Shown in pieces: positions 24,005 through 32,480 of a stretch of DNA of 64,000 bases (position 1 is its first letter; each line of letters begins with the position of its first letter). The notes below the pieces were generated by a model. That model ran no database searches and was not told the origin of the DNA. It saw only the letters and a list, made by a program, of their open reading frames with translations. Made by a program: the position numbers and the translations under genes. This stretch comes from Streptomyces lydicus (GTDB lineage: Bacteria; Actinomycetota; Actinomycetes; Streptomycetales; Streptomycetaceae): contig NZ_RDTE01000003.1 in NCBI RefSeq assembly GCF_004125265.1, forward strand, positions 2,914,001 through 2,978,000. The letters run 5' to 3'.

Positions 24005-24187
24005 TCAGGGTGGTGGCGGTCGCGTGGGCGCCGGACGGAGGCCTTCTCGCAGCCAGGCATAGATGCCTTTGCTCAGAGCGGCAGCGTCCGGCGTCCTCGT
24101 GGCCGCCACCACCATCAGCGGTAGTCGCTCGTTGATCTTCGTGGTACGAGCCCGCCGCGCGGTGACCTCTCGAATTGCCCGAGCCAT
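24005..24187 (-). CDS. possible 60-residue protein next to the IS110 element
   Basis: ATG 24187 has a good ribosome-binding site (GCAGGAG, 5 nt spacing) and encodes MARAIREVTARRARTTKINERL then PLMVVAATRTPDAAAL, ending Pro-rich. Composition is plausible for a small basic protein, but codon bias is weaker than in neighbours and I recognise no family. It is divergent from the transposase and may be part of, or disrupted by, the element's arrival. Confidence 0.35.
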   Translation of the reverse strand: MARAIREVTARRARTTKINERLPLMVVAATRTPDAAALSKGIYAWLREGLRPAPTRPPPP

Positions 24188-24189
24188 TT

Positions 24190-24351
24190 GAGCTCCTGCA
24201 TAGACCGAGGCCCGTGGGGTGAGCTGGTGCCACGAACTGCTACTGAGGTGTCGGCCCGGCCCGTTGTGGTTGAGGCCTGGGATTAGGTCGCTGCGTGGCC
24301 CGCATGCGCTCGTGACCAGCGCAAACACCCGCGCCCTGGGGAGGGAAAAAC
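24190..24351 (+). ncRNA. non-coding left end of the IS110 element; candidate bridge RNA region
   Basis: About 160 bp precede the TTG start of the DEDD transposase without any gene. IS110-group elements carry a structured bridge RNA in a left-end segment of this size, transcribed toward the recombinase, that pairs with donor and target DNA. Several GC stems can be drawn here (for example GAGGCCCGTGGGG with later GGCCTGGG partners), but I could not fold the RNA or define its ends. The call rests mainly on position and family knowledge. Confidence 0.35.
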
Positions 24352-25581
24352 TTGATCTACTGCGGAATCGACTGGGCGGAACGGCATCACGACGTCGCCT
24401 TAGTCGACGACTCGGGCCAACTGCTGGCCAAGCGACGCATCAGCGACGACGCAGCCGGCTATCAGTCGCTGTTGGACCTGCTCGCCGAGCACGGCGACAC
24501 CGAGGACGCCCCGATCCCGGTGGCGATCGAGACGTCCCGGGGCCTGCTGGTGGCGGTGTTGCGGACCGGCAAGCGCCAGGTCTTCGCGATCAACCCGATG
24601 GCCGCCGCCCGCTACCGCGATCGGCACAGCGTCTCGCGCAAGAAGTCCGACCATGGCGACGCTCTCGTCCTCGCGAACGTGCTCCGGACCGACATGCACG
24701 CCCACAGGGCCCTGCCGAACGACTCGGACCTGGCCCGAGCCATCGCTGTCCTCGCCCGCGCTCAGCAGGACGCGATTTGGAACCGGCAGCAGCTTTCCAA
24801 CCAACTCCGCTCGCTCCTGCGCGAGTACTACCCCGCAGCGCTGGACGCCTTCTCTACCTGGACGAACGGCCTGTGCCGGCCCGAGGCCCGGGAACTCATG
24901 AAGACCGCCCCCACCCCCGCCAGGGCCGCCCGGCTGACCCGCACGCAGATCCAGGCCGCGCTCAAGCGCGCCGGCCGCAAGCGCGGCATTGAGGCCGAGG
25001 CTGTGCGGCTACGTGAGGTCTTCCGCGCCGACTGGGCCCATCAGCCGCCGCTGGTCGAGGACGCGCTCGGCAAGCAAATGCTCGCCCTGTTGGGGCAGCT
25101 GGACGCCGCCTGCACCGCCGCCGACGACCTGGCCAAGGCGGTGGATGAGGCTTTCCCTCAGCACCCGGACGCTGACATCCTGCTCAGCTTCCCTGGACTC
25201 GGTGTCCAGCTCGGCGCCCGGGTGCTCGCCGAGATCGGAGACGACCGCACACGGTTCGCCGACGCCCGCGGCCTGAAGGCCTACGCCGGCTCCTCACCCA
25301 TCACCAGAGCCTCCGGGAAGAAGTCGTCCATCACCCGACGCTGGGTGAAAAACGACCGCCTCAACCACGCCGGCTATCTCTGGGCCTTCTCCGCGATCAC
25401 TGCCTCACCCGGCGCCAATGCCCACTACCGGCGACGCCGAGACGACCACGGAGACTGGCACGCATCCGCCCAGAGGAACCTGTTTAATCGCATGCTGGGC
25501 CAGCTCTACCACTGCCTCCAGCAGCGGAAGCTGTTCGATGAGGACGCAGCCTTCCCCGTCGCACTCGCGGTCGCCGCTTGA
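24352..25581 (+). CDS. IS110-family transposase (DEDD recombinase)
   Basis: A 409-residue site-specific recombinase. The N-terminal RuvC-like DEDD domain shows IYCGIDWAERHHDVALVD (first D), VAIETSRGLL (E) and KKSDHGDALVLANVLR (D, D). The C-terminal Transposase_20 domain has LLSFPGLGVQLGARVLAEIG, FADARGLKAYAGSSPITRASG and the serine region, all intact. TTG 24352 is used: GGGAGGGA lies just upstream and the next residues are the family start. The protein looks full length and may be active. It inserted between def and the TPR gene. No terminal inverted repeats were found, as is normal for this group. Confidence 0.9.
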   Translation: MIYCGIDWAERHHDVALVDDSGQLLAKRRISDDAAGYQSLLDLLAEHGDTEDAPIPVAIETSRGLLVAVLRTGKRQVFAINPMAAARYRDRHSVSRKKSDHGDALVLANVLRTDMHAHRALPNDSDLARAIAVLARAQQDAIWNRQQLSNQLRSLLREYYPAALDAFSTWTNGLCRPEARELMKTAPTPARAARLTRTQIQAALKRAGRKRGIEAEAVRLREVFRADWAHQPPLVEDALGKQMLALLGQLDAACTAADDLAKAVDEAFPQHPDADILLSFPGLGVQLGARVLAEIGDDRTRFADARGLKAYAGSSPITRASGKKSSITRRWVKNDRLNHAGYLWAFSAITASPGANAHYRRRRDDHGDWHASAQRNLFNRMLGQLYHCLQQRKLFDEDAAFPVALAVAA

Positions 25582-25624
25582 CGAGTTAACTCCCTGAGGT
25601 GTCTACGGGGGCGTGCCCCGGCGC

Positions 25625-26626
25625 TCAGCAGACCTCTTCCAGATCCCGCCACTCGCGGGTGTCCGGGCTGTCCGCGACCCAGCCGTCCAGCAGACCGCGC
25701 ACCAGGGCGGACGGCGCCGCGATACCGCACTCGCGCTCAGGCACCCACAGCGAGCCCGAGCCCGCCGTGCGGTGGCCCAGCGGTCCGGGGTGGCCCGGTT
25801 CGCTGTGGTCGTGCGGGTCCAGATGCTCGCCGTCGCCCTCGTCGCTGGGCATCCGGCTCTCCGAGCACGTACGGCACAGCAGCCGGACCGACGACGACCA
25901 GTCCTCGGCGGCGAAGCCCGCGTCGGCCGCCAGCCGCTCCAGGGCGTCCCGGTCGGCCTCCGTGGCGGCCTCCAGGAGCACCACCCAGGTGGGGACCGGG
26001 GAAGGCGCCCACAGCTCGATCTCGTCGAAGACCGGATAGGCCCGGGTGGCGCCGTCGGCGCCCGATGCGATGGTCCGCTCGCCGTGCGGGACGCCGTCGT
26101 GCAGCACCACCTCGCCCCAGCGCCGCCCGGAGGACGGCAGCGGGATGGAGAGCACCTCGATACGGGCCGGGTCCAGCCGGCGGCCCCAGACCACCTCGGC
26201 CTCGCCCTCCGGGGAGAGGCGGACGGCGGCGCTGCCCAGGGCCATGCCGAGCGGTTCGCCGGACGGCGAGCCCTCACCGGGGACCTTGAGGCCGTAGGCC
26301 TGCCAGGCCCGGCGGGCCAGCGGCCAGTCCTGCAGGGCGGTGGCGGCGATGCCGACGTTCCACCAGTCGGGCGCCCCGGCCTCGCGGTCCAGCAGCGCGA
26401 CCGCGCGCAGACCGGCGGCCCTGGCCTGGTCCCAGTCGTGCCGGAACTTGTGCAGCAGGGCGAGGTTGAACCAGGACTCGGACAGCCACGGCTCCATGTC
26501 CGCGGCGCGGGTCAGCAGCGCCCCCGCGTCCTCGTAACGGCCGTCGCCGATCAGCGTGAAAGCGCGGTCGGTCGCCTGCCGCCACGAGGCGGAGGGCCGA
26601 TGCCGTACCTTGCCGAAGATCCTCAC
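25625..26626 (-). CDS. tetratricopeptide-repeat protein of unknown function
   Basis: A 333-residue cytosolic protein. Residues about 20-130 contain TPR units (ATDRAFTLIGDGRYEDAGALL, LSESWFNLALLHKFRHDWDQA, PDWWNVGIAATALQDWPLARRAW), suggesting protein-protein binding. A C-terminal region follows with conserved aromatic and acidic patches (VFDEIELWAPSPVPTWVVLLEA) and a Cys pair LLCRTCSES. GTG 26626 (VRIFGKVRHRP) is preferred because the longer frame to 26719 is low-complexity. The frame just upstream ends in TGA overlapping this GTG by 4 bp. No enzyme motif is visible. Confidence 0.75.
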   Translation of the reverse strand: MRIFGKVRHRPSASWRQATDRAFTLIGDGRYEDAGALLTRAADMEPWLSESWFNLALLHKFRHDWDQARAAGLRAVALLDREAGAPDWWNVGIAATALQDWPLARRAWQAYGLKVPGEGSPSGEPLGMALGSAAVRLSPEGEAEVVWGRRLDPARIEVLSIPLPSSGRRWGEVVLHDGVPHGERTIASGADGATRAYPVFDEIELWAPSPVPTWVVLLEAATEADRDALERLAADAGFAAEDWSSSVRLLCRTCSESRMPSDEGDGEHLDPHDHSEPGHPGPLGHRTAGSGSLWVPERECGIAAPSALVRGLLDGWVADSPDTREWRDLEEVC

Positions 26627-26829
26627 GATTCCCGCCTGCTGGTTGCTCTTGGTGCCACTGCGGTGGGGTGCCGAGCGGCGTCCGGGGCCGTCTGAGGGGC
26701 CCACTCGACAACCTGCCACAGATTGCCGTCGGGCTCAGCCTGGTTTGCTGGTCCCCCTGCGGCTCCTTGCCCTTCGCCGACCCCCCGAACCCCCTGAAAG
26801 GGGCTTCCTTCGCATCCAACCATGCCCAT
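26623..26829 (-). CDS. possible 68-residue upstream ORF coupled to the TPR gene
   Basis: An ATG at 26829 opens a frame (MGMVGCEGSPFQGV, later EPDGNLWQVVEWAPQ) whose TGA overlaps the GTG of the TPR gene in a GTGA arrangement. The overlap and the non-Arg/Pro-rich composition favour translation, but there is no clear Shine-Dalgarno site and I know no homologue. It could act as a leader that couples translation. Confidence 0.25.
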   Translation of the reverse strand: MGMVGCEGSPFQGVRGVGEGQGAAGGPANQAEPDGNLWQVVEWAPQTAPDAARHPTAVAPRATSRRES

Positions 26830-27152
26830 CTCGGAGGGCGCTCATTACCCATGGGTTCCGTGACATCCGGCGCTCCGTGACAGCGGGGCGGCGGCACTGC
26901 GGGGTCGGCAGCGGGGAGACGGGCTCCCCGGGGCGGCCGTTGACCGGCCGGGGACCGTTTCCCGCCTTACCAGGGCATACAGATCCGGGGCGGGGCGGCG
27001 TACGCCGGACGACCGGCGCCGCCCGTCCCGCACCCCCGGAGGAGTCGGCCATCTCACACCGACAACTCACACCGGCAACTCACGCCGGCCTCTCACAGCG
27101 CCGCTCCGCACCGCCCCCACGCACCGCCGTCTCGGACCTGCGTCCCTACGTC
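26830..27152. other. intergenic region with short CTCACACCGG-type repeats
   Basis: 320 bp with no credible gene. Around 27053-27100 the motif AACTCACACCGG/AACTCACGCCGG and related CTCACA cores recur every 12-14 bp. This is an imperfect short tandem array of unknown role downstream of the HD-domain gene. Confidence 0.4.
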
Positions 27153-28538
27153 TCACACCGCCCGGCCGCCGCACGCCAGCACCCTGGCCAGCGCCTCGAC
27201 GACCCGCGGCTCGTGGTCCTGCGCAGTGGCCAGCCGCAGCCGCTCCAGGGCGCGCAGCGAACCGCCCGGCCCCGCCGACTCCCCCGACAGATCGTCGTAG
27301 GCGTTGACGGTGCGGACGATACGCGCCGTGACCGGCTGGTCCCGGTACGGATCGGCCTGCCGCTCGACGATCATCGCGACCTCGGCGGGAACCCCGGTCT
27401 GCCGGACCACGGCGCCGCCCAGCAGCGCGATCCGGCGCTGCCGGTCGGGCGGCAGCGGCGCGGTGGCGCCGTCCGGCACCGGGTCGAGGAGCGAGAGCTG
27501 GCCGATGTCGTGCATCAGCGCGGCGTATTCGAGCACGTCCAGGTCCGGTTCGTTCAGACCGAGTTCACGGCCCACGGCGCGGCTGAGCGCGGCCACCCGG
27601 CGGGCGTGGCCGTGCGGGGTGTAGCCGGCGATCTCGGTGGAGCGGGCCAGCGAGGCGATGGTCTGGCGGTAGGTGGTGCGCACGGCCGCGAACCGGCGGA
27701 AGGCGAACTGGGTCAGCAGCAGCGGCAGGCAGAAGACCGGCAGCGCCCAGAGCCCGACCACCGCGGTGGCCAGCGAGATCACCACTCCGGTGGCACAGAT
27801 CGCCGAGCCGGTGCCGGGCAGCGCCCGCAACTCGTCGCGCAGCAGCGGCCCGTACGGCCAGCCGGTACGGGCGCGGGCCAGCGCGGCCGCCAGCACCGCG
27901 TCACACAGCGCGGTCAGCGCCAGCAGGCCGGTCAGGAACAGCGGGTAGACCGGTCCTGAGGCCCCCCAGCTGCTCAGGGTCCCGGTGTTGTAGAGGGGCT
28001 GGAAGCAGGTGGCGGCGAACCCGATGGTCAGGATCCGGCGGGCGAGGTGGTCGAGCGCCGGTCCCCGGCCGCGGGCGACCTGCGGGACGAGTCCGACCAG
28101 ACCGGCCGCCAGGACCACGGCCACGGTCTGCGGTACGCCATGGGTCGTCGCCCGCCCGCCGGCCTCACCGAGCAGCGCGTACGCGAGGGCGCCGGCCGCG
28201 CCGAGCGGGGCGCCCTCCCGCTCCCCCGGCCCGCGCCCCCCGGCCGCCGTCCGGGCACCCCGGCCCACCAGCTCGCCCACCGCCGTCAGCAGCCCGAAGG
28301 CCAGCGCGATCCCCGGCTCGGCCAGGCCCTCCCAGAGCGTCCGTCCGAGCGACCAGCACGCCAGCGCGCAGGCCGGGGCGTAGACGGCGGCGATCACGGC
28401 GCCGCCCCGTGCGGCACGCGCCCCGGGGCGGGTGGCGCGGCCGTCCGCCGCCCGGCTCCCGGACTGCCGGGGTGGCAGGGCCGGCCGGGGCGGCCGGGGT
28501 TGCCGGGATTGCCGGGTTCGCTCCGGGGTGCCGCTCAT
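27153..28538 (-). CDS. HD-domain membrane protein with degenerate GYP motif
   Basis: A 461-residue protein. After a Pro/Arg-rich N-terminus come five to seven hydrophobic helices (residues about 50-270). A cytoplasmic HD domain follows (GHARRVAALSRAVGRELGLN, YAALMHDIGQLSLLDP), so the metal-binding His-Asp pair is present. The second HD-GYP motif HHExxDGxGYP is replaced by IVERQADPYRD, and the GYP residues are gone. Cyclic di-GMP hydrolysis is therefore unlikely; a sensory or partner role with the adjacent true HD-GYP protein is more plausible. ATG 28538 overlaps the TGA of that upstream gene by 4 bp, so the two are translated together. Confidence 0.82.
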   Translation of the reverse strand: MSGTPERTRQSRQPRPPRPALPPRQSGSRAADGRATRPGARAARGGAVIAAVYAPACALACWSLGRTLWEGLAEPGIALAFGLLTAVGELVGRGARTAAGGRGPGEREGAPLGAAGALAYALLGEAGGRATTHGVPQTVAVVLAAGLVGLVPQVARGRGPALDHLARRILTIGFAATCFQPLYNTGTLSSWGASGPVYPLFLTGLLALTALCDAVLAAALARARTGWPYGPLLRDELRALPGTGSAICATGVVISLATAVVGLWALPVFCLPLLLTQFAFRRFAAVRTTYRQTIASLARSTEIAGYTPHGHARRVAALSRAVGRELGLNEPDLDVLEYAALMHDIGQLSLLDPVPDGATAPLPPDRQRRIALLGGAVVRQTGVPAEVAMIVERQADPYRDQPVTARIVRTVNAYDDLSGESAGPGGSLRALERLRLATAQDHEPRVVEALARVLACGGRAV

Positions 28539-30115
28539 CGCGGGCCCTTCCGGCCGGCCTCTTCGGGGCGCGGCTCCGACCGCCGGACCGGTCGCCGCCC
28601 GCCGGCGCCCGGCTCCCCGGATCCCTGTGCCGTGGCCCCACCCGGCGCCGCACCGGCCCCCGGCACCACACCGGCCCCCGGCACCACACCAACGCCCCCC
28701 TCCGTCACTCCGGCCCCCTCCGCCGCACCGGCTCCTTGCGGGGTGACGGCTTCCGGTTGCCGGCCGGCCGCTCCCGGCTCCTCCTGCACCGCACCGGGCT
28801 CCGCGTCCGCCGCCGTCACCAGGTCCGGGTGCCAGCCGTACCGGTCGAGCGACGCCGCCAGCGCCCGGACCATCCGCGGGTCGAACTGTGCCCCGGCGCA
28901 CTTGCGCAGCTCCGCCACGGCCGCCGGCACCGGACGGGCCCGGCGGTAGGAGCGGGTCGAAGTCATCGCGTCGAAGGCGTCCGCGACCGCCACCACCCGG
29001 GCGCATTCCGGGATCTGATGCCCCATCAGCCCGTAGGGGTAGCCACGCCCGTCCAGCCGCTCGTGGTGGTGCAGGATCGCCGCCCGTGCCTCGCCCAGGA
29101 AGCCGATCCCGCGCACGATCTCGTGTCCGTACTCGGGATGCAGCTCGATGACCCGGCGCTCCTGCGGCGTCAGCGGCCCGTCCTTGCGCAACAGCCGGGT
29201 GGGGACGCCGAGTTTGCCGACGTCGTGCAGGATGCCGGCGAACCGCAGCACCTCCACCCGGTCCTCGGCCATGCCCAGCTCCCTGGCGATCATCACCGAG
29301 GCGCGCCCGACCCGCTCGCTGTGCCCGCGGGTGTAGCGGTCCTTGATGTCCACGGCCTGGACGAGGGCGCGGATGGTCGCCTGGTGGGCGGTGCGTTCAC
29401 GGTGGTACTGGGCGAAGACCCAGCAGGACAGGCACATCGGCAGCAGCACCAGCAGCGCCGCCGTCGGCCCGTACGAGCTGCGCCACAGGACCGCCATCAT
29501 CAGCCCGGCCAGGCCGTGCACCAGATGCGGCCCCAGCGAACGGGACAGCGCCCCGCGCCAGGCGGTGCGCAGGGGGTGCCGCTCGGCGGCGACCAGCACG
29601 CCGCCGTCGAGCGCCACGAACACCGCGCAGAAGGTGGTGGCGGCGGCCGCTGCCGGCAGCAGCAGAACGGGGAACCGCGGTGCGGACAGCGGGTGGTGGC
29701 CGAGGGCCCGGAAGACCAGGGCGGCCGCGGAGCAGGCCAGTGCCGCCTCTGCGGCGTGCCAGAGCCTGCGGGCGCCGGCCGAGCGCTCCTTCGCCGGACC
29801 GGTCAGCGCTCCGGGGACGGCGGCCAGTGCGGCCAGGGGCGGCGGCAGCAGAAAGACCCCGGCGAGCAGGACGGGGCTGGCCCAGCCTGCGACCAAGGTC
29901 CCGGGCGCCCCCGCGGAACCCGCGCCGTACGGTATCCGGCCGCCCGCCAACGGGCAGCGGTGCAGCTGTTCGCAGAGTGTGTACAGGGCGGCCAGGGCCA
30001 GCGCGCTGCGCCAGGGGGCGCCGGCGCCGAGCCGTGACGCCGGAGCGGCACACAGCGCCGCGGCCAGCACGGCGCAGCCGATATACCCCCGCGCGGCCGC
30101 CGGTAGTTCCCGCAT
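28535..30115 (-). CDS. membrane HD-GYP domain protein, putative c-di-GMP phosphodiesterase
   Basis: A 526-residue protein with about six TM helices in residues 1-230 and a cytoplasmic HD-GYP domain (about 245-420). Conserved blocks are intact: RYTRGHSERVGRASVMIA, RFAGILHDVGKLGVP, HPEYGHEIV, the diagnostic HHHERLDGRGYPYGL, and VVAVADAFDAMTSTRSYR. This family cleaves cyclic di-GMP, a signal controlling development in Streptomyces. The last 100 or so residues are low-complexity Gly/Ala/Pro with repeats such as GVVPGAG. ATG 30115 has AGGAGG upstream. HD-GYP proteins next to sigR-rsrA are known from S. coelicolor (around SCO5217-5218 as I recall). Confidence 0.88.
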   Translation of the reverse strand: MRELPAAARGYIGCAVLAAALCAAPASRLGAGAPWRSALALAALYTLCEQLHRCPLAGGRIPYGAGSAGAPGTLVAGWASPVLLAGVFLLPPPLAALAAVPGALTGPAKERSAGARRLWHAAEAALACSAAALVFRALGHHPLSAPRFPVLLLPAAAAATTFCAVFVALDGGVLVAAERHPLRTAWRGALSRSLGPHLVHGLAGLMMAVLWRSSYGPTAALLVLLPMCLSCWVFAQYHRERTAHQATIRALVQAVDIKDRYTRGHSERVGRASVMIARELGMAEDRVEVLRFAGILHDVGKLGVPTRLLRKDGPLTPQERRVIELHPEYGHEIVRGIGFLGEARAAILHHHERLDGRGYPYGLMGHQIPECARVVAVADAFDAMTSTRSYRRARPVPAAVAELRKCAGAQFDPRMVRALAASLDRYGWHPDLVTAADAEPGAVQEEPGAAGRQPEAVTPQGAGAAEGAGVTEGGVGVVPGAGVVPGAGAAPGGATAQGSGEPGAGGRRPVRRSEPRPEEAGRKGPR

Positions 30116-30275
30116 CGCGCCCTCCTCACCGTGCCCGCCGCTCCCCCGCGCTCTTGGGGAGCAGAGGGACCCCTCGCCCTGCCTCCGCAGTGCGTTGGGG
30201 TCCGGTGAGAATAGAGGGGCCGGCGCACCCGGGAAGGTGCATCAGCGGATCGGGCGGGACGAATCGGCCCGCCCC

Positions 30276-30291
30276 TCACCCCTTAGGGTGA
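30276..30291 (-). terminator. short hairpin after rsrA
   Basis: TCACCC-CTTA-GGGTGA is a perfect 6-bp stem with a 4-nt loop, 10 bp downstream of the rsrA stop. Being only 6 bp long, it is a weak or partial terminator. Confidence 0.4.
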
Positions 30292-30300
30292 TGGGCCGCG

Positions 30301-30702
30301 TTATTCGGCTCGTGCGGTCCGGCTCCGTGCATCGGTGGAACCGGCCGCCCCGGACGGCCCGGTCCCCTCCTCGGATGCCGCCGCCTGTTCGCGCTGCGCC
30401 TGTTCCTTCTTGGCCTGTTCGAGCACGCTCACCTCGGGCACGGTCTCCCCGGCCCGGATGAGATCGATCCGGCCCATCACCTTGGAGCGCAGGTCGCTGG
30501 GGACGTCGTCATGGCCGCAGCAGCGCTTGACGAGCTTCTTGACCGCCTGCTCCAGGCCGTACTTCTCCAGGCACGGCGAGCATTCGTCGAGATGCACCTG
30601 GAAATCTGCGCACTCCCCTTCGGGCATCTCCCGGTCGAGATACTCGTAGAGGTGGTCAAGGACCTCTGAGCAGTCCTTCTCGTGCGGCTCTCCGCAGCTC
30701 AT
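30301..30702 (-). CDS. rsrA: zinc-binding redox-sensing anti-sigma factor RsrA
   Basis: A 133-residue ZAS-family anti-sigma factor that holds SigR inactive under reducing conditions. It carries the HCC motif H37-x3-C41-x2-C44 plus C11 (zinc ligands and the redox-active C11-C44 pair), and the further cysteines C3, C31, C61 and C62. This numbering is the same as in S. coelicolor RsrA. Disulfide stress forms a C11-C44 bond, expels zinc and frees SigR. Its ATG overlaps the sigR TGA by 4 bp. The C-terminal tail (about residues 95-133) is low-complexity Glu/Ala/Ser-rich. Confidence 0.96.
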   Translation of the reverse strand: MSCGEPHEKDCSEVLDHLYEYLDREMPEGECADFQVHLDECSPCLEKYGLEQAVKKLVKRCCGHDDVPSDLRSKVMGRIDLIRAGETVPEVSVLEQAKKEQAQREQAAASEEGTGPSGAAGSTDARSRTARAE

Positions 30703-31394
30703 GATCCCGAGCCTTTCCGGTCGTGCGACTCCGTCGTGCGCGCGGACTGCGGGTCCGCGGTCGCCGCCCCCGCCGGGACCAGCCCGCGCTCACGGGCGTA
30801 ATCCTCCAGCATGCCGCGCAGTTGGCGCCGGCCCCGGTGCAGTCGGGACATCACCGTGCCGATGGGTGTCCCCATGATGTCCGCGATCTCCTTGTACGCA
30901 AACCCCTCGACATCCGCCAGGTACACCGCGATACGGAATTCCTCGGGGATCGCCTGGAGCGCGGCCTTCACATCGGAGTCGGGGAGGTGGTCGAGCGCCT
31001 GGGACTCCGCGGAGCGCAGCCCCGTCGACATATGCGACTCGGCGCGCGCCAGCTGCCAGTCCTCGATCTCCTCGGCGGCACTGCGCTGGGGCTCGCGCTG
31101 CTTCTTGCGGTAGGAGTTGATGAAGGTGTTCGTGAGGATGCGGTACAGCCAGGCCTTGAGGTTGGTGCCCTCTCGGAACTGGTGGAAGGACGCATACGCC
31201 TTGGCGTATGTCTCCTGCACCAGGTCCTCCGCGTCGGCCGGGTTGCGCGTCATGCGCAGCGCGGCGGAGTACATCTGGTCCAGGAACGTCAGCGCGTCCC
31301 GCTCGAAGCGCGCGTTGCGTTCGGCGGTGCTCTCCTGAGCCTTGTTCTCAGCCGTGCCGTCGGTCCCTGCGTCGGTACCGGTGACCGGACCCAC
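30699..31394 (-). CDS. sigR: ECF sigma factor SigR (thiol-oxidative stress)
   Basis: The sigma factor for the disulfide/thiol stress regulon. Region 2: [37 protein letters not shown] and [20 protein letters not shown]. Region 4: [20 protein letters not shown] and [23 protein letters not shown] 31394 ([10 protein letters not shown]) is the start of the stable 231-residue form, with GGAGGAG directly before it. The frame stays open to ATG 31553, adding 53 residues. S. coelicolor makes a similarly extended, unstable SigR-prime when induced from its upstream promoter, so the extension is probably real. rsrA follows with a 4-bp overlap. Confidence 0.96.
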   Translation of the reverse strand: MGPVTGTDAGTDGTAENKAQESTAERNARFERDALTFLDQMYSAALRMTRNPADAEDLVQETYAKAYASFHQFREGTNLKAWLYRILTNTFINSYRKKQREPQRSAAEEIEDWQLARAESHMSTGLRSAESQALDHLPDSDVKAALQAIPEEFRIAVYLADVEGFAYKEIADIMGTPIGTVMSRLHRGRRQLRGMLEDYARERGLVPAGAATADPQSARTTESHDRKGSGS

Positions 31395-31611
31395 CTCCTC
31401 CAACACCGTCCTGGATCCGGATGCGGACCCACCCGATTCGGAGAATAGACGACGATCCGGTGCGGCCGCCGCTCCAGCCAGGGCGGGCTGTGTCACCTGC
31501 ATCTGCGACCACGGCAGGTCGGCGGCCGGGCGGGCCGGGCAAGCGATTCCCATGCGGCGGACTCCTCTTCCTCGTGCTTCACCGGACGTACTCGAGTACT
31601 ACGCCTGGCAC

Positions 31612-31637
31612 AACAGCCGCATGCGGCGCGGCATTCC
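31612..31637 (-). promoter_or_regulatory. SigR-dependent autoregulatory promoter of sigR
   Basis: On the minus strand GGAAT (31637-31633), then exactly 18 bp, then GTT (31614-31612). This is a perfect match to the SigR consensus GGAAT-N18-GTT. It lies 59 bp upstream of the extended start at 31553, so the induced transcript includes the codons of the N-terminal extension. Confidence 0.9.
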
Positions 31638-31737
31638 CGGAAGCGTGGTCGAAAGGGCAGGCGGCCGGCCGCGGGCGGTCGCCTGCGGAGTGGCAAGCCC
31701 GCTTGCCTCTCCGGCAAAGGGGAGCGCGCGGAGGGCG

Positions 31738-31800
31738 GGCCCGGAAGGGAGCGGAGGGCTGGCCCGGAAGGGAGCGGAGGGCTGGCCCGGAAGGGCAGCG
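31738..31800. repeat. 23-bp tandem repeat, 2.7 copies
   Basis: GGCCCGGAAGGGAGCGGAGG plus GCT repeats at 31738 and 31761, with a partial third copy from 31784. It lies between the sigR promoter and the hydrolase stop. Confidence 0.8.
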
Positions 31801-31805
31801 AGCCG

Positions 31806-32453
31806 TCAGCCGAACATCCCGTCCAGCCAGGCCGCCACCGCGTCCGTGATCACGGCCATCGACTCCGCCTCGCCGACGCCGGCCTTCTTCGGCACCGCGA
31901 AGCCGTGGTCGGCGTGCGCCACCTCGGTGATCTCCGTCCCCGGCGGAAACTCCTCCGGCCGTCCGAACGGATCCCGGCCGCCCTGGACGACCAGCGTCGG
32001 TACCCCGGCCCCGGTCAGCTCGTCCGCCCGGGACTTCTCCGGCCTGCCCGGCGGATGCAGCGGGAAGCTGAGCGCCAGTACGGCCTGCGCCCCCAGGTCC
32101 CGCGCCGTACGGCAGGCCACCCGGGCCCCGGCGCTGCGGCCGCCGGCGACCACCGGCAGCCCCGGCTTCTCCAGCGCCGGCCACAGCGCGGTCCATCCGG
32201 AGTCCAGGGTCTTCGGCGCGGGCGCCAGCTTCTTGCCCGCCACCCGCCACGGCTGCTCGACCAGCGCCACGGTGTACCCGCGGGCCGGCAGCGCGGCCGC
32301 CAGGGCCCGCAGGTCGCGGGCCTCGATGCCCCCGCCGGCGCCATGGCTCACGGCCACCACGGCCCGTGCCGGTGTGGCATCGCGGTGCCAGGTGATCCGG
32401 GCGTCGCCCGCCGGTGTGCCGACCGTCTCGGTCTCCATCGCGCCAGTGCTCAT
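31806..32453 (-). CDS. alpha/beta hydrolase (dienelactone hydrolase / KANL3-Tex30-like)
   Basis: A 215-residue single-domain hydrolase with no signal peptide. The nucleophile elbow GGRSAGAR (G-x-S-x-G) lies near residue 105. The oxyanion loop is SHGAGGGIEARD. The Asp is likely in VVQGGRDPFG, and the His in VAHADHGFAVPK near the end. The substrate is unknown; small esterases of this subgroup act on varied acyl compounds. ATG 32453 is chosen; a second ATG five codons in is an alternative. It lies downstream of a 20-bp tandem repeat array and is transcribed toward the sigR promoter region, on the same strand. Confidence 0.82.
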   Translation of the reverse strand: MSTGAMETETVGTPAGDARITWHRDATPARAVVAVSHGAGGGIEARDLRALAAALPARGYTVALVEQPWRVAGKKLAPAPKTLDSGWTALWPALEKPGLPVVAGGRSAGARVACRTARDLGAQAVLALSFPLHPPGRPEKSRADELTGAGVPTLVVQGGRDPFGRPEEFPPGTEITEVAHADHGFAVPKKAGVGEAESMAVITDAVAAWLDGMFG

Positions 32454-32480
32454 ACGCCCATCCTGCCCGTGCCACGGCCG

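Noticed and set aside
26626..26637. SigR-type promoter GGAAT in front of the TPR gene
   Set aside because: GGAAT is present, but 18 bp later the sequence is GGT, not GTT, and it lies at the start codon.
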